A stretch of 64,000 nucleotides of DNA from Panagrolaimus kolymaensis (lineage: Eukaryota > Nematoda > Chromadorea > Rhabditida > Panagrolaimidae), in the NCBI GenBank assembly GCA_028622995.1, contig JAJQJQ010000052.1:1822680-1886679 (forward strand), written 5' to 3'. Positions 13,814-27,250 of this stretch are shown here, one piece after another. Made by a program: the position numbers and the translations under genes. Below the pieces are notes generated by a model. The model did not search any database. It was not told where the DNA came from and saw nothing but the letters and a program-made list of their open reading frames with translations. Within the stretch, counting starts at the first letter, position 1. The number at the start of each line of letters is the position of its first letter.

Positions 13814-14312
13814 TTTTGAATCTAAAAAATGGAAATAATTAAGCAATGGAATAAAAAGAAATAACAATGTTTGAGACGACAATCTTTCGAAGTCTTTTTA
13901 ACGCAGTTTTGCAATCGCACATTGCGAAATTTTTCGCGCTTTTTTTCACTTTTTTTGCGGCAATCTTGAACAAAGTTGTTATAGTTAGTTGCTGATGAAA
14001 CAAAATGTTTAGAAGATTTTTTTTCAGACATCATCGATACGTTTTTGCAATTAATTGGTCAAGGAGTAAATAGGCAGTAACCAAAAGATATAATAAAAGC
14101 GTTTGTAAAAACGTATAGTTTTTTTTGTTATTCCAAGCTTTGAGAAAAAAACTTTATTTATTTATTATCGAATAAGAAAAAATGTGTGTGTAAAGCACCA
14201 AATCACAAATAATAAAAAAGGAGAAAAAATAAAAGTTAATAAATTAATAATAATATAGTTTTTTTGGCATTTTTAATAGCTGCAAATTTTTTTATGTATC
14301 AATAATAATACT

Positions 14313-15852
<1,540 letters not shown>

Positions 15853-17521
15853 TTTTCTATTTTATTTAATATTTAACCCGTTTGCATTAAAAAATAAAAG
15901 ATTAATAAGTAACTTAAAGCAAAGAATGGTTTATTAATAAAATTTAATAATATAATTATGACTTAAAATTCTCCACAAATAATAAAGATTTTTGTGTTGG
16001 AACAAATTTTTTTTGCAACAAGAAAAAAAAAATTCCAACTGCTTTTGTTGGATTTGGGTTTGCGAAAAACGCGTTTTGCCCAAATTACATATAAATTCAA
16101 AAATTTAGGGAAAGACGACTATGTTTTGTTATTTATGTATGTTATTATAAATATTTTGTTAAAAAAGGCACCAAAAACAATTTGTTTAAATTTAACACTG
16201 CTTTTAACGATAAAAATTTTTTTTACTATTTTCATAATAAGACATGAGCACTGGGTCCCACCTACGGTGGTCCCTCATAACTTTTTTTATAACAAACATA
16301 AACATTTTTCGGAAACTTTTTCACGATTCTATGGGGGCTTCGCCCCCAACTTAGCTTTTCAACCATGCTTTTACATTTTTCCATTGCGGTTTATATCTCA
16401 ACCTAAATTATCTCAACCTAAATTTTTTTTCCTTTCCAAAAAACGAATGAAAAAGCGATTCCATTTCAACAAACACAACAAAAAACATTCGCATCGAAAC
16501 ATTTTAACATTATTTAAATTTAAAACATTCATAACTAATTTTTAAAAAGATGTCCGGGTTCTAAAATTTACATATTCGGAATCTCCATAAAAAACTACAT
16601 AGGACTGGTCAAACACATTACAAATCGAGCATAAACGACTTCACCACATACATTCTCACTTTATATAGGTAGATTATTTTAATATCAAAAACAAGTTGCT
16701 TTTTTTTTATAAAATCAAATGGGACAATTTTTTCTTTCAATTTTACCATAATAAAAACTATTTATTTAAAATGTTCAATAAAAAAGTCAATTTTTTTACC
16801 CTTGTTTATTTTATCTTTGATTTTATTTTCTTCTTCTTTTTTAATTCTTGGACGAACCGTTTTACTTTTCTTTTCATATTTAATCCAATGGCATCAATTT
16901 TCCTTTCCATTGTTCATTATGAAGTTGGTTCGGGCGCCACCATTCTTTTTCCTTCTTCATAAGGAAAAGATTAAATAAACTTCGCAAACTTTTTTTTTGC
17001 AATCGTTTTAAATTGATTTTTTTACTTTACAAAGTTGTGTGAATTTTTTTTTATTTTTGAATATTTTGTAAAGAGTTTATTAATTCTCTTTAATTTAAAC
17101 AAATTTTAAACGTATAATTCAAAAAACTAGCATGAACCCGGTATAAAATAAAAAAGCAAGTGGTTAAATCTTCTCGAACTCAATATTTTTGGTTTAATAA
17201 ATTTTATCGAAATGAACACTCTTGTTTCGTTTACCAGCCTGGATATGTAAGTTATTAAAACAATGAATAAATTTAAATATTAAAACGCTTTTTTTAGCAT
17301 TTCCCACGATAATAACGATGAATTTTGATAGACATCATTGAACTAAATTCTGATCCTCTGATTAATGGTTACTTGAAATTCTTTTTATTTTTATAATTAG
17401 AAAAGCTCTGAGAAGCGTAAATAAGATTCCAACATTTTTTTTGCAAATTTTTTGTTTATTTTAAAAGCAAAATTACAAGCTACAAAAAAATATTACGCAT
17501 TTACAAGTAAAAAAATATACA
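15853..17521. other. Intergenic AT-rich region with two GC-rich hairpins
   Basis: No gene supported. An open frame at 15994-16545 is lysine/phenylalanine-rich and appears fortuitous. Contains the hairpins GGGACCACC-GTA-GGTGGGACCC (read on -, 16253-16274) and GGGGGC-TTC-GCCCCC (16333-16347), similar in design to those in the 8.3-9.5 kb repeats. Confidence 0.5.
16333..16347. repeat. GC-rich hairpin GGGGGC-TTC-GCCCCC
   Basis: Perfect six-base stem with a three-base loop, surrounded by AT-rich sequence and 59 nt after a second GC-rich hairpin (16253-16274). Same architecture as the 8.7-9.5 kb hairpins. Function unknown. Confidence 0.55.
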
Positions 17522-17930
17522 TTAAAGCTTATTATTGCTGGGCTCGATTTCAGTTTCATTGCATCCACAAATTTTTAAATCTTCATTTGAAATAACAAAG
17601 TTTGGATTTGATAAAAGAGAATTCCATAATTTTGTGGCCGTCATTTTATCATGTTTACATAATTTTGGAAGCAATCGATTGAAATCTTTTTCGAATGAAG
17701 CACATTCATTTTTAAGTTTGATATTTTCATTTTCATATTTTTCAAGATCCGCTATTTTTTGAGTTTCAGTTGCATTTTTCTTTTCTCGATATCTTTTAAT
17801 GGAATCTTTTTTTGCTGCCTTTTTAGCAATAATATCATTTTTGTAAATACTTGGACGACCGGGCTAAAAAATAAAAAATAAATATATTTAATTATTATAA
17901 AGAAATATTTAGCTTAATAAAACTTACCAT
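17522..17930 (-). CDS. Small bZIP-like transcription factor
   Basis: Two exons: the ATG alone (17930-17928), directly followed by a GTAAG donor, then 17863-17522, giving 114 residues beginning MPGRPSIYKNDI. Residues about 17-35 form a basic region (AAKKDSIKRYREKK) followed by a leucine-zipper-like heptad segment (IADLEKYENENIKLKNE..). The RYREKK part resembles ATF4-type basic regions (RYRQKK), but the usual DNA-contacting Asn is Lys here and the Ala-Ala pair is Ser-Ile, so DNA specificity may differ. The remainder ends in a Cys-containing acidic tail with no known domain. A start exon of exactly one codon is unusual but gives the best protein. It could also be a diverged family member rather than a functional DNA binder. 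Confidence 0.65.
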
Positions 17931-18998
17931 TTTCGGCTTTTGAAATAAAAATAAACTTATTTAAAGTAAAATATAAAGCAATCAACAAATATTACGGTAA
18001 TAGATAGTACTTAACCGGGGAAAACTAAATAACAATATTTCTTTAATGAATGTTTTTTGAGGTATTTATCCATAATTTTTATATGCACTTTTAACGCCCC
18101 TTTTTTTGTTCACACGATTATAAATTGGAGCACTTTAAATATTTTCTATCGCGTAATAAAAAAAAAGCGTGGTTGCATTTTTTCTTTCTTCTTTTAAAAT
18201 AATTTTTTTCTCCTCTTGCAAATTTGTATGAATGAAGTGACTAAATATTTTTTGTCTTGTAATTTTTATTTCAAAAATTTACCGTACAATAAAAAAAAGA
18301 ATTTTCAAATTCTCATTTTCGCTGCGTAATTTTTACTTTTATTTTAGTCATGTATTCTTATTTTTTTTACTGAAAAAAAATCCAATATTTGCTTTTCTAT
18401 CAAAAATGTTTCAAAATTCAAGACTTCATTTTTCATCTGGAAAGTATGTCTGTGTTCGTTGTTTGTTTTGAAACCTTTAAATTTCATCCCTCTATTATTT
18501 TGCCACATACAGTAACCATTTGGTTAAAAAGAAAGATAGCCAAAAATAATGAGTTTAGCTTTGACACTCTTGATTATTGGATTTCATTTTTTTCGTTGAT
18601 TTGGAATCGAATTCTAGCAAATTCTACGTAAAACAATATTTTTGATAAAAAAAATAAATTTCATTCACAAAGTAACTTAAGTGTTTGAATATTTAACAAA
18701 TAGTCGTCTTCCATTACGATTTGTTTTTCCCATTGCAAATACAAGAATTTTTTTTACTTTATTGAAGCTTTCACCGTTTGATTAAAAAAATTATACGAAT
18801 CTTCAATGTTTTGCAAATTTTTTCGATGGTATACTTTTAAATAATTTGCATATTTCATTTACAATTTTAGCCACTTTTTTCGTTTGTGTTAGTAAAAAAA
18901 TATATTCCAAAAGAAAAAATTTTCAGCAGCAATAATTTTTGTAGAAACATGGATTTTATAAATAAATTTATAGGTTCTTGTTCTTTCTTGTTTTTAGT
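17931..18998. other. Intergenic AT-rich region, nothing supported
   Basis: AT-rich, short Phe/Lys-rich open frames only; no domains or splice-bounded exons recognised. Confidence 0.5.
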
Positions 18999-19127
18999 AT
19001 GAGAGCCAACTCTGGATTTGGCGGAAATGGAGGAGTAAAGAAAATGGAAATTAGTAAAATTTTTGGGTTATACGGAAAAGATGTTTCTCGAATCGCAACA
19101 ACCAACAACTCGATCGAAACTTTATGA
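18999..19127 (+). CDS. Candidate 42-residue ORF downstream of a strong acceptor
   Basis: An ATG lies one base after a textbook acceptor (TTCTTGTTTTTAG, ending 18997) and opens a 42-codon frame starting MRANSGFGGNGGVKK and ending in TGA. Base composition is visibly less AT-rich than the flanks. The frame shows no known domain. It may be a small peptide gene, the first exon of a longer gene, or a remnant. The evidence is only the acceptor, start codon and composition. Confidence 0.3.
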   Translation: MRANSGFGGNGGVKKMEISKIFGLYGKDVSRIATTNNSIETL

Positions 19128-19724
19128 ATATCAGTTTTCTAAACCAATGAATCGCTCTATAGTGGCAAGTTTTTGTGGTGACAAATCCAAACTAATTATA
19201 GCTAGGCTTGATCGAGGTTTATTTTTACATCAAATAATATGACTTCCTTTCTGATACCATTCTCTATGAAAGCTCCCACAGTTTTTGGACGTAGTTCTTT
19301 ATTTTTCTTAATCCTGTGGCATATTCTTTGTTTTTGTGTTTTATTATAAAAAAAATTTAAAAGAGGCTTTGACAAGTTTCTTACAGTAACTTTGCTGACT
19401 AACATTCTGTTTTGGCTTTCTTCTTATCAAAAAAAATTTTAAAAATGCTAACTCACAATTTTTTTCCCATTATTTTTTCATCCTAAAACTTTCAGAGAAG
19501 ATTGGGCGAATGTCATACTGTATCCAATTAAACATTATTTTGGTTTTATTTTTTTATTATCAGAAAATTTTTTTCTTGATGTTTTTGATTCTCAAATATT
19601 TTTCATCCCACGGTGTTGTTTGATTTTTAGTCGTTTAATTCGATCACGCGATTTATTTTATTTTCTTGTTAAAAAAAAGATGACAGAAAATCAAAAATAA
19701 AAACGATAAAAAGGTCTTTATTTA
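19128..19724. other. Intergenic region, nothing supported
   Basis: AT-rich DNA between the small ORF and the 3' end of the chemoreceptor gene; no features recognised. Confidence 0.5.
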
Positions 19725-21264
19725 TCAATTCCAAGTTTTATGTAATTGATTAAAATGTTTTTGAGTTTCATCTTCAGCTTCACCCATAATTAATTCCACG
19801 CCAAAAACCGAGCGAACATGAGGTCCACTGGGTTCGACTTTGAAAGAAAAAAACAGCAAAGGCAAATTAAATTTTTTAAAAAGCTTCTTCAATTCTTTTT
19901 GTAAAACTTGATTTTCAAAATAATTAATTGCTTGAATGCATAAAGCATAAATGGCGATTATCAAATCGAATAAAACAAAAATAATATTTGAAAATATGCT
20001 TTCACCAATTAAAAATGAAAGTAAAAATGATAAAAGAAATAATCCAACGAGGATGGAAGTGCAAATCCAACCAAATATAAACATTTTTTTAATCATCTAA
20101 AAAAATAATCTGACTGATTTTGCCAACAAAAAAAAGATTACTGTAGCAATTGAAAAAAAAATTAATACTAACCCTTGCAACTTTAATATTTTCAACCACT
20201 TGAAATCGTTTACTTAATGAATAACGTTTACTACTGCCATAGCATAAGTTATCTTCATAAAAAGCGATATTACATTTAGCCGAATATAAATATAATATCA
20301 ATGCTAAAGCATTTGGAATAGCTATAATGCCCATAATCAAATAAATTGAACATAAATCTAAAAAGAGCCAAATTTTAGTTTTTTAGTTTTTTTTTTAAAC
20401 TAAAACAAACCATAAATAAAGCTATAAGTTGTTAGAATGGATACACAATCGATAATAGTAACTAAGAAAATTGAAATATACACTCGTGATTTAATTTCAT
20501 AATCTTCAACAAATATGGTTGCAAACCATCGTTCCATTGCTAATCCAGGAATGGTAAAAGCTCCAACACAAAGACAATATGCTCGAAATATATTTGCCAT
20601 GTGAAAGATTAAAGAATTTTCTATGGATTCTAAAAAAATAAAGATACTCGAATTTTGCTTTAAAAAAATTGACATAATTGGATTTTTATTTTTAGGAGGT
20701 GTACGGTAATTCGAAAACACAGACATTAACAATCACACTTTGGTACGCGGAGTCTTTTTTTGTTTATCTTTGGTTTTATGGGGAAAAAAATTAAAGCCTT
20801 GATTAATTTAATAAATGAAACATATGGTTTTATTCTAGCACCCATAATCTTGTTTTTGGAAAAACCGTTAAAAAGCTTTCTTTCTTCTTTTTTTGTTTTG
20901 AAGCTAAAACCAAAAACTCGAGCTTGTACCTTTTTTTTGCCTTCCAAAATGTATTTCAAAAAAGCAACAAAAGCAAAAATATTTTCATACCTTCATTATT
21001 CCAATTATTAAAAAATTGAAAAATAATTACAATAATCGATGGAGAAAATAAAAAATAAATTATGCCAATATTAAAAAAAATTATACTTAAATTTGTATGG
21101 TATCCAATTGCGATGGAACCCAAATGAATTCGAACAAATAATTGGATGATAACCAAACTCATTCCAAATAAAGTTAAAATAATCACCACAATCATGAGAG
21201 ACGTGAATAAATGTGTAAGATGCTCATTATAAACAAGAGTTCGATTTGGATAAAAAAAATACAT
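19725..21264 (-). CDS. Sre-family seven-transmembrane chemoreceptor
   Basis: Four exons (21264-20991, 20629-20411, 20357-20173, 20096-19725) give about 349 residues, typical for nematode Sre receptors. Hydrophobic segments are distributed along the length. The hallmark is AMERWFATIFVEDYE, matching the conserved ER.FAT.F..DYE motif at the end of TM3 of the Sre family. A later SLSKRFQVVENIKVAR block before TM6 is also family-like. Sre proteins are putative G-protein-coupled chemoreceptors in sensory neurons; ligands are unknown. Intron 1 (20630-20990) is longer than the others. Frame is intact, so it may be functional. Confidence 0.85.
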
Positions 21265-21851
21265 TTTAAAAAGAGGCTAAAAACAAAATTGATTATAACG
21301 TTGCCTCGAAAAAAAGAATTAAAAAAGAAAAATGTAACTAACAAAAATTTTTAGAAGCCATTAAAAAAGTTAAAAAGCAGGTGAAAAAAAAAATTGAGAA
21401 CATGATGACGAAAGGTTAAAAGTTTTTTTTGCCACATTAGCAGCAGTGACATTTTATGGATATCGTCATAAAAAAAACTTATTAAAATTTCTCTCTGGCT
21501 TTTGGAAGAAGGAAAAAAATGATTGAAATTTCTCGAAAATGCGAAACTTTGATAATAATATTTGAAAAGTTACATATGTAATTTTTTTTTCTTCTAAAGT
21601 GCGCCTAGCTGATTTTTTAAAACCAAACACCGTTGATGTTTAACACTTTTTGTATCTCTTCCAAAACATCATCTAATTATTTTAAGAAATCAAAAGTTAG
21701 ATATGAAAAACGTGACTTTCTTTCTTGACAGCTTTTTTCGTAGAAATTTCAAGAAAAGAATACAGTGCATTAAAAATAAATAACATTAAAAGTGGCACGT
21801 AAGTACATACATTTCACTCACTAATGCTACAATATTTTTATTAAATGCTGT
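21265..21851. other. Intergenic region up to the hAT insertion
   Basis: AT-rich, no gene recognised. The hAT target duplication begins at 21852. Confidence 0.5.
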
Positions 21852-21859
21852 GCCGAAAT
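21852..21859. repeat. hAT target-site duplication, left copy (GCCGAAAT)
   Basis: Eight bases directly outside the left terminal inverted repeat, identical to 24392-24399. Eight-bp duplications are diagnostic of hAT transposition. Confidence 0.93.
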
Positions 21860-24391
21860 CAGGAAGAAGAAAAAGTCGTAAAGACGACGCCGCGACGCCT
21901 TTTTTATTTTTCTTGCGTCCAAAATTCAAAATGCGACGCCTTTGCGTTGAGTTTTATTTTGCCAAAAGCTTACTTGCTGCATTTTTTTAACGGTTACATG
22001 ATTTTGCATTTACTTTTTCAAAAATAACAATATTTTTCATGAGTATTTTTATTTATAAAACAACAAATAGAAATAATTCTATCATAACAATTAACAAACA
22101 TTTTACATTCAATACGCTCTTTAAACATTTGTTTCTTTTACAAATTTTGTAATTGCATTTGCAAGGACTAAACTCGAAATGGTTTCTTGAGATAATTGAG
22201 GCCTTGTTTTTGAATCAATTTTGTTTGCGACGCTAAATACACGTTCAACAGAACTACTTGAGGCAGGAATACTTAAGATATGTCGAGAATATTGTGAAAG
22301 AAGAGGATAGTTTCGTGCTTTTTTCCAATAACAAAGAATGCTGCCATTAAAAATTTCCATATCCAAAATATATCTATCGACTTCATTTTTAACAACTTCA
22401 TCTAAACTTGAACTTAAACTCGGCTCAATAAATTCCGCATATTCTGATGTTGATGATTCAGTTTGAGGCACTTCTAATGTAATACCATTGGCGTGGCAGA
22501 ATAATGCTAAATCTATTTTTAAGTCGTCGATACACTAAAATTATTTAAAATAATCCACAGTAAACAACCTGTAAGACTTACAGATTTGATTGTTTTTCTA
22601 CTTCCTTTACGATCAGGTAATAACCATTTTTTGAAATTTCTTTTTTCATTTGGATCAAGCATGACTGCGAAATAATGATATTTATGTAAAACTTCAACCT
22701 TTGATGCTAATGCTAATCGTCCAGCTTCTTTTAAAGACTTTTCTACTTCATTATTGCTGTCATCGACGTCATTAAAAATATCAAACATTTTTGCAAAGAC
22801 AGGTAAAACTTTATGTAAAGTCGGAGAATAGTCGCACTAAAATCTTGAAGTTACTCTATGAAATAAAAATGTGATTAAATCTTACTTCCAAAGATCGAAG
22901 CAATGGTTTGGTGGGTGCAAGAATGTTGTAAATGGTTGTCAAATCTTCCTTTGCTTGAAGTAAATCCAAATATTTTGATAATACATCATGTTGTTGCAAT
23001 TCATCACGAATTTTAGCATGATCTTCTTCGGTCAGATTTAAAAACGACTCTAAAGATGTAACTACTGATAACCATCTTGTGTTGTTTGATTGATGCAAGG
23101 CGATACTTAACTTGTGGCGAAGATGTATACGTTGACGAATAACAGTGATAACAGCTTTGAGTTTTGCCATTAATGCTCCAATATTTTTGAGTTTTCTATT
23201 TAAGGATGGCATAGTTTTCTCATCTGCAGCATAAAGTTGGAAAACGTGTTTACTAATTGTGTTTAACAAATGACATCCGCATAAAATGTGCTTATCAGTG
23301 GCAGAGAAGGCAGCTTTCATTGATGCAGCTTCATCTGTTACAATTCCATTCATATCAAGAATATCTGACCCAAACTCATCAAGGAAATCATTTAACTTAG
23401 TGACGGAATAGGCTGCAGCTGAACTTCCTTTATCGTGTCCAGAAATAAAATCGAGCAAAATGCGTTTAAAATTCCTAAAACAAAAGTGAAAGCTTAACAT
23501 TTATAGCTGAAAAACCAACCAGTTATCATCAATGAAAGAAACAACGATTCCTGTATAATGATATGATTTAGTTGTTCCATCAAGCATGACAGCAATTCCC
23601 GACTTTTCACTTTGTCGGCGGATATATGCAAATAATTCAGCCTTGTTTGAGTTGATAGTGTTCACATCATTCGATAAAGTAGTTGGGTGAGGGACAAGTT
23701 CTCTCAATGTTTCTGTTGTTAATGAACGAATAACATTTGTTCCTAATTCAGCACTAAAGCGAAAAATAAAAACACGAAAATTAAACAAAATATACATACC
23801 CAACCTGCAAAATCGTTTTTGTATACTGTAAAAACCCTTCCTTGTATGTAGTTGAAAATGGAACAAGATCTTGAGAGATCATAAGCAAAGCTGCTTTTCG
23901 TACACTACTTTTTTGGTTTTTGCTGAACTTGAACGTCTCTTTGCTACATTTATGACTTCTTTGGCTTCCACCTAATTTGCCATGAAAGAATTTTTCACAT
24001 ACTACACAAACATGCCCAACTAAATTTTTCTTCCCGTCAGTTGTATGATCTAACAATTGAACAAAGTTGCTTTTCATGACTGCCTTAGTTTCATAGAAAT
24101 TATCCTTCCATTTTGCAATAAATTGTTCTTTGTTTTGCTTATCCATTATTAAAATTAATAATCAAAAAAACGAATAGATATTTTACTCAAAATTCAAAAA
24201 GTAAAAGTTTATGTCAAACAAATGCTGTTGAAGAAATAAAGCATTTGGCAATACGCCATTCAAGCGGTAGGCGTCGCGACTTCATTTTTGGACGCCTCAA
24301 AAAAGGCGTCGGAAGTCGGCGTCGGACTTTTTTTTCGTTATTGATGCGGCGTCGGGCGTCGGCGTCGCAACACGACTTTTTCTTCTTCCTG
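21860..24391. mobile_element. Complete hAT DNA transposon, 2532 bp
   Basis: The ends are perfect 20-bp inverted repeats: CAGGAAGAAGAAAAAGTCGT at 21860-21879 and its reverse complement at 24372-24391, flanked by identical 8-bp duplications GCCGAAAT. Subterminal regions (21884-21950 and 24262-24369) are strongly enriched in GGCGTC/GACGCC motifs, probably transposase-binding repeats as known in other hAT elements. Inside is one intact transposase gene on the minus strand. Ends, duplications and reading frame are all undamaged, suggesting recent and perhaps autonomous insertion. Family within hAT was not determined. Confidence 0.95.
22121..24146 (-). CDS. hAT-family transposase, apparently intact
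   Basis: Five exons (24146-23800, 23753-23520, 23474-22886, 22836-22582, 22534-22121) join without frameshift or stop into about 612 residues. N-terminal BED-like zinc finger: Cys47, Cys50, His65, Cys67. The catalytic RNase-H-like core includes AVMLDGTT (first Asp), GIVTDEAASMKAAF, a CGCHLLNTI block and TRWLSVVTS with the conserved Arg-Trp. The C-terminal dimerisation region reads YPLLSQYSRHILSIPASSSSVERVFS, with the conserved Glu of SSVER as the expected third acidic residue. The protein cuts and pastes the element through its terminal inverted repeats. Exon joins follow the host intron style. Confidence 0.94.
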
Positions 24392-24399
24392 GCCGAAAT
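24392..24399. repeat. hAT target-site duplication, right copy (GCCGAAAT)
   Basis: Identical to 21852-21859, directly outside the right inverted repeat. Confidence 0.93.
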
Positions 24400-26016
24400 C
24401 AATAGTTACATTATTACATACATACTTCAATAATTATTCCTTTTCGTTCACATAACCTCATTCAAAAAACAACCAACAATTAGGGTGCTAGAAACTTTTA
24501 TGAAAATTATATGTGAATTCTGAATAATAAAGAAATTTTATTAATCTTTGAAAATGTGTTATGCATACTTTCAATTTTCATGTCAAAGGCTTCTATTGAA
24601 AAATGAAGGATCCAATGAAATCAATCAATAAAGAAAAAATAATTTTTACATCAGCATGTTTGATTTTATTTTCTCTCTTGAAATAATATTGAGTATTTTT
24701 GCTTCCTTAAATAACGTCGCACTTAAAAAAGCAGCTAATAATGCAAGCAAATGTTTTTTTGATTTTCGATGAATAAAGTTTACTTTAATTTAACTCTTCC
24801 TTTGATTGGAATCGAAATGAAAATGTCAAACAAAACAGACAAAAAAATGTTGCATCATGATTCCTGAATTTTTCTGTAGCCACGCCGGAAACATTAAAAT
24901 TTACAAATCACTGACTGATTCATAACAATCAAATATTTGAAAAATTAATTTTATGTTAATCTCAACGTTATGTTTGTTTTTTGATATAAATATGTTTATT
25001 GACAAAAGAGCTTAGACATGACTATTATTCATTTTTGTTGCTATTGCTTTTTATTCTTTTTTTTGTTAGTTTTAAATTTTTAAATCGTGCATAAATTTTT
25101 TATTTTGCATTTTGTTGTTGTTTCTATAAACAGCCAGTCATTGTTTTTACATTTACATAATTTTTTAAAGAACATCAACGTTTGTCTGAGGCTAATTTTA
25201 CTTTACATATTAAAAATGCAAAACCCAATCACTTTTTTTGATTATAAAAATAAGCGTCAATTGATGTATGGATTCAGTATTTATTTTTTCATATAAAAGA
25301 CAAGTCCGATTGATGGAAGACAAAATGTTTTTTAGGTCTAAGGTTATGGTGGCTTAGTTATTTTTTGACTATTTTGGTTTCAGACTTTTTTTCGTCGAAG
25401 CAAGAAAAAGGCTTTTTTGTAAATTCAAAATTTGTAAACTATCAAACACTTTTTTAAAGTCCGGAACTAACAGAAACATTTTTCTGGAAGTTCGCCATCT
25501 CATTTTATAAAGCCAAAACACTTTTTTTTTACGTACACCAAAAGCAAAAAAGGGAGCAACCAAAAAAATACTGAAATTATTTTTCTGCTTCACTTTTTTC
25601 TTTCCTTTTTTTTTTGCTGAATGAATTTTTATGCTTTGTTTGGTTTTTATGTTTTTTTAAATAAATTTAAATCGATTATGAGAAAAGGATAAAAGAAAAA
25701 AATTAAAGTGCCTCCTTCAATATTTACACAAAATAAATCGACCCGTTAAAATATATGTATTTATGTTTATTGTGTTCGAAGAGAAAAGAAAAAAGAAGAT
25801 GGATGGGATTTTAAACTTGAACACCAAAAAAAGGTTCAGTTACAAGAAAAAATAATCCTTTTTTATTTTAAATTTTCAAGTTCAAAACCGTGAAATTTTA
25901 AAATAAAATTTGCCTAAATTTTAAACGCGGCTTCACCCGAGTATTTTTTTCAAATTGCAACTTTTATAAATAATAAAAAAATTTAAATGTTTTTTAGGGT
26001 TTTTAAATTCTTAGAA
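24400..26016. other. Intergenic AT-rich region, nothing supported
   Basis: No gene, RNA or repeat recognised between the hAT element and the lipase gene. The last bases before the lipase start (to 26014) form a possible spliced-leader acceptor TTCTTAG. Confidence 0.5.
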
Positions 26017-27107
26017 ATGTATGCAAAAGAATATTATTATTTGACAATTCTTTCCATTTTTATTTCTTCACTACCATTTTCCATTTCGGTTTTTACTAAT
26101 GATTTCAAACAATTTTTGGAAGATTCGTATGGCGAAGAAATAACAAAAAAATTAGAAAGACTCGACATGGGTCCAGGAAGATTGGGAAGTTTTGGTGGAA
26201 AAGAAAATTCTAATGAAACAATTAAAAATCAGGTTCTTTAATTTTAATTTTTATATTTTTTAAATTTAAAAATTTTTTTAAGCCAATAATTTTCGTTCAT
26301 GGTTTAACAAGTCGAGCGGGATTTTGGATTCCACATTTTGAATATTTTACTACCAAAAAAAATTATTCCACCGCTGAACTTTATGCCACCACTTATGGAG
26401 ATGGCGGGCTTGGTTTTGCGGTAAAAAGTCAATCCAATTGTGAAAGTATAAAACAAGTATGTAAATTTTTTTTAAAAACATTTTTTTAAAAGAAAATTAC
26501 TTTATTTTTTAAATTTTCCACCAGAAAAACTTTTAGATTCGAAATTTAATTAAAGCTGTATATAATTACACTGAATCCAAAATTGATATTATTACTCATT
26601 CCCTTGGAGCTGCAGTAACCCGTAAAGCAATATTGGGTGGAAAATGTGTGGATACAAAAAATGAAACTTTGGGTGAATCATTAACAAATTTAGTTGATAC
26701 TTTTATAAGCGTTGCGGGTGTTGGATATGGAGCAGAAAGTTGTCCAATTTTTTTGGAATCTTGCAATGATAAAAATGGTTTTGATTGTAAATCGGATTTT
26801 ATTGTAAGCAAACAAGAAATTTTAAACATAATTTTTAACTTTTTTGTAGCACGATTTAAATATTCCAAATAATCGATATGAAGGCGAATATTCTTATTAT
26901 ATTTATAGCATCGATGATCATATTATTGGAAAGGATTGTTGCGGAAATTTTTGTCCTAAAATTAAAAATGCCACGAATAAATCTGAACACAAAATTCTTA
27001 ATCATTTAACAATCGTTTCTAAAACCATTAATATCCAATATGCAATGTTACGAAATCATACGGTTATTACAGAAGATAATATTTATAATGCTAATTCTAT
27101 TTTATAA
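26017..27107 (+). CDS. Secreted class-2 lipase (alpha/beta hydrolase)
   Basis: Four exons (26017-26232, 26283-26456, 26537-26803, 26850-27107) give about 304 residues. After a hydrophobic N-terminal signal-like segment comes PIIFVHGLTSRAG (oxyanion-side HG motif), ELYATTYGDG, the nucleophile elbow ITHSLG with the catalytic Ser, then VTRKAILGGKCVDT, ISVAGVGYGAESC, CNDKNGFDCKS and YEGEYSYYIYSIDDHI. This order matches the nematode lips/Lipase_2 family of secreted triacylglycerol lipases. The ATG at 26017 follows an AG acceptor by two bases; an upstream in-frame ATG (25987) is possible. Confidence 0.9.
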
Positions 27108-27138
27108 TAATATTAATTAAATTTTGTTTATTTTACGT

Positions 27139-27144
27139 AATAAA
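27139..27144 (+). terminator. Poly(A) signal AATAAA for the lipase gene
   Basis: Canonical AATAAA 32 nt after the stop codon. Confidence 0.5.
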
Positions 27145-27250
27145 TATTTTTTTATAAGTTTAATAAATTGAAAAAAAATCACTCTTCGAAAAAAAATTCC
27201 ACAACCTTGTTTTATTTATTATGGCGAAAGTTAAGATTTTTATTTTTTCT

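Noticed and set aside
15994..16545. 183-codon + strand frame
   Set aside because: Starts on a non-ATG codon in AT-rich DNA, and its PPTVVPH and GGFAPN segments come from the GC-rich hairpins, not from conserved protein.
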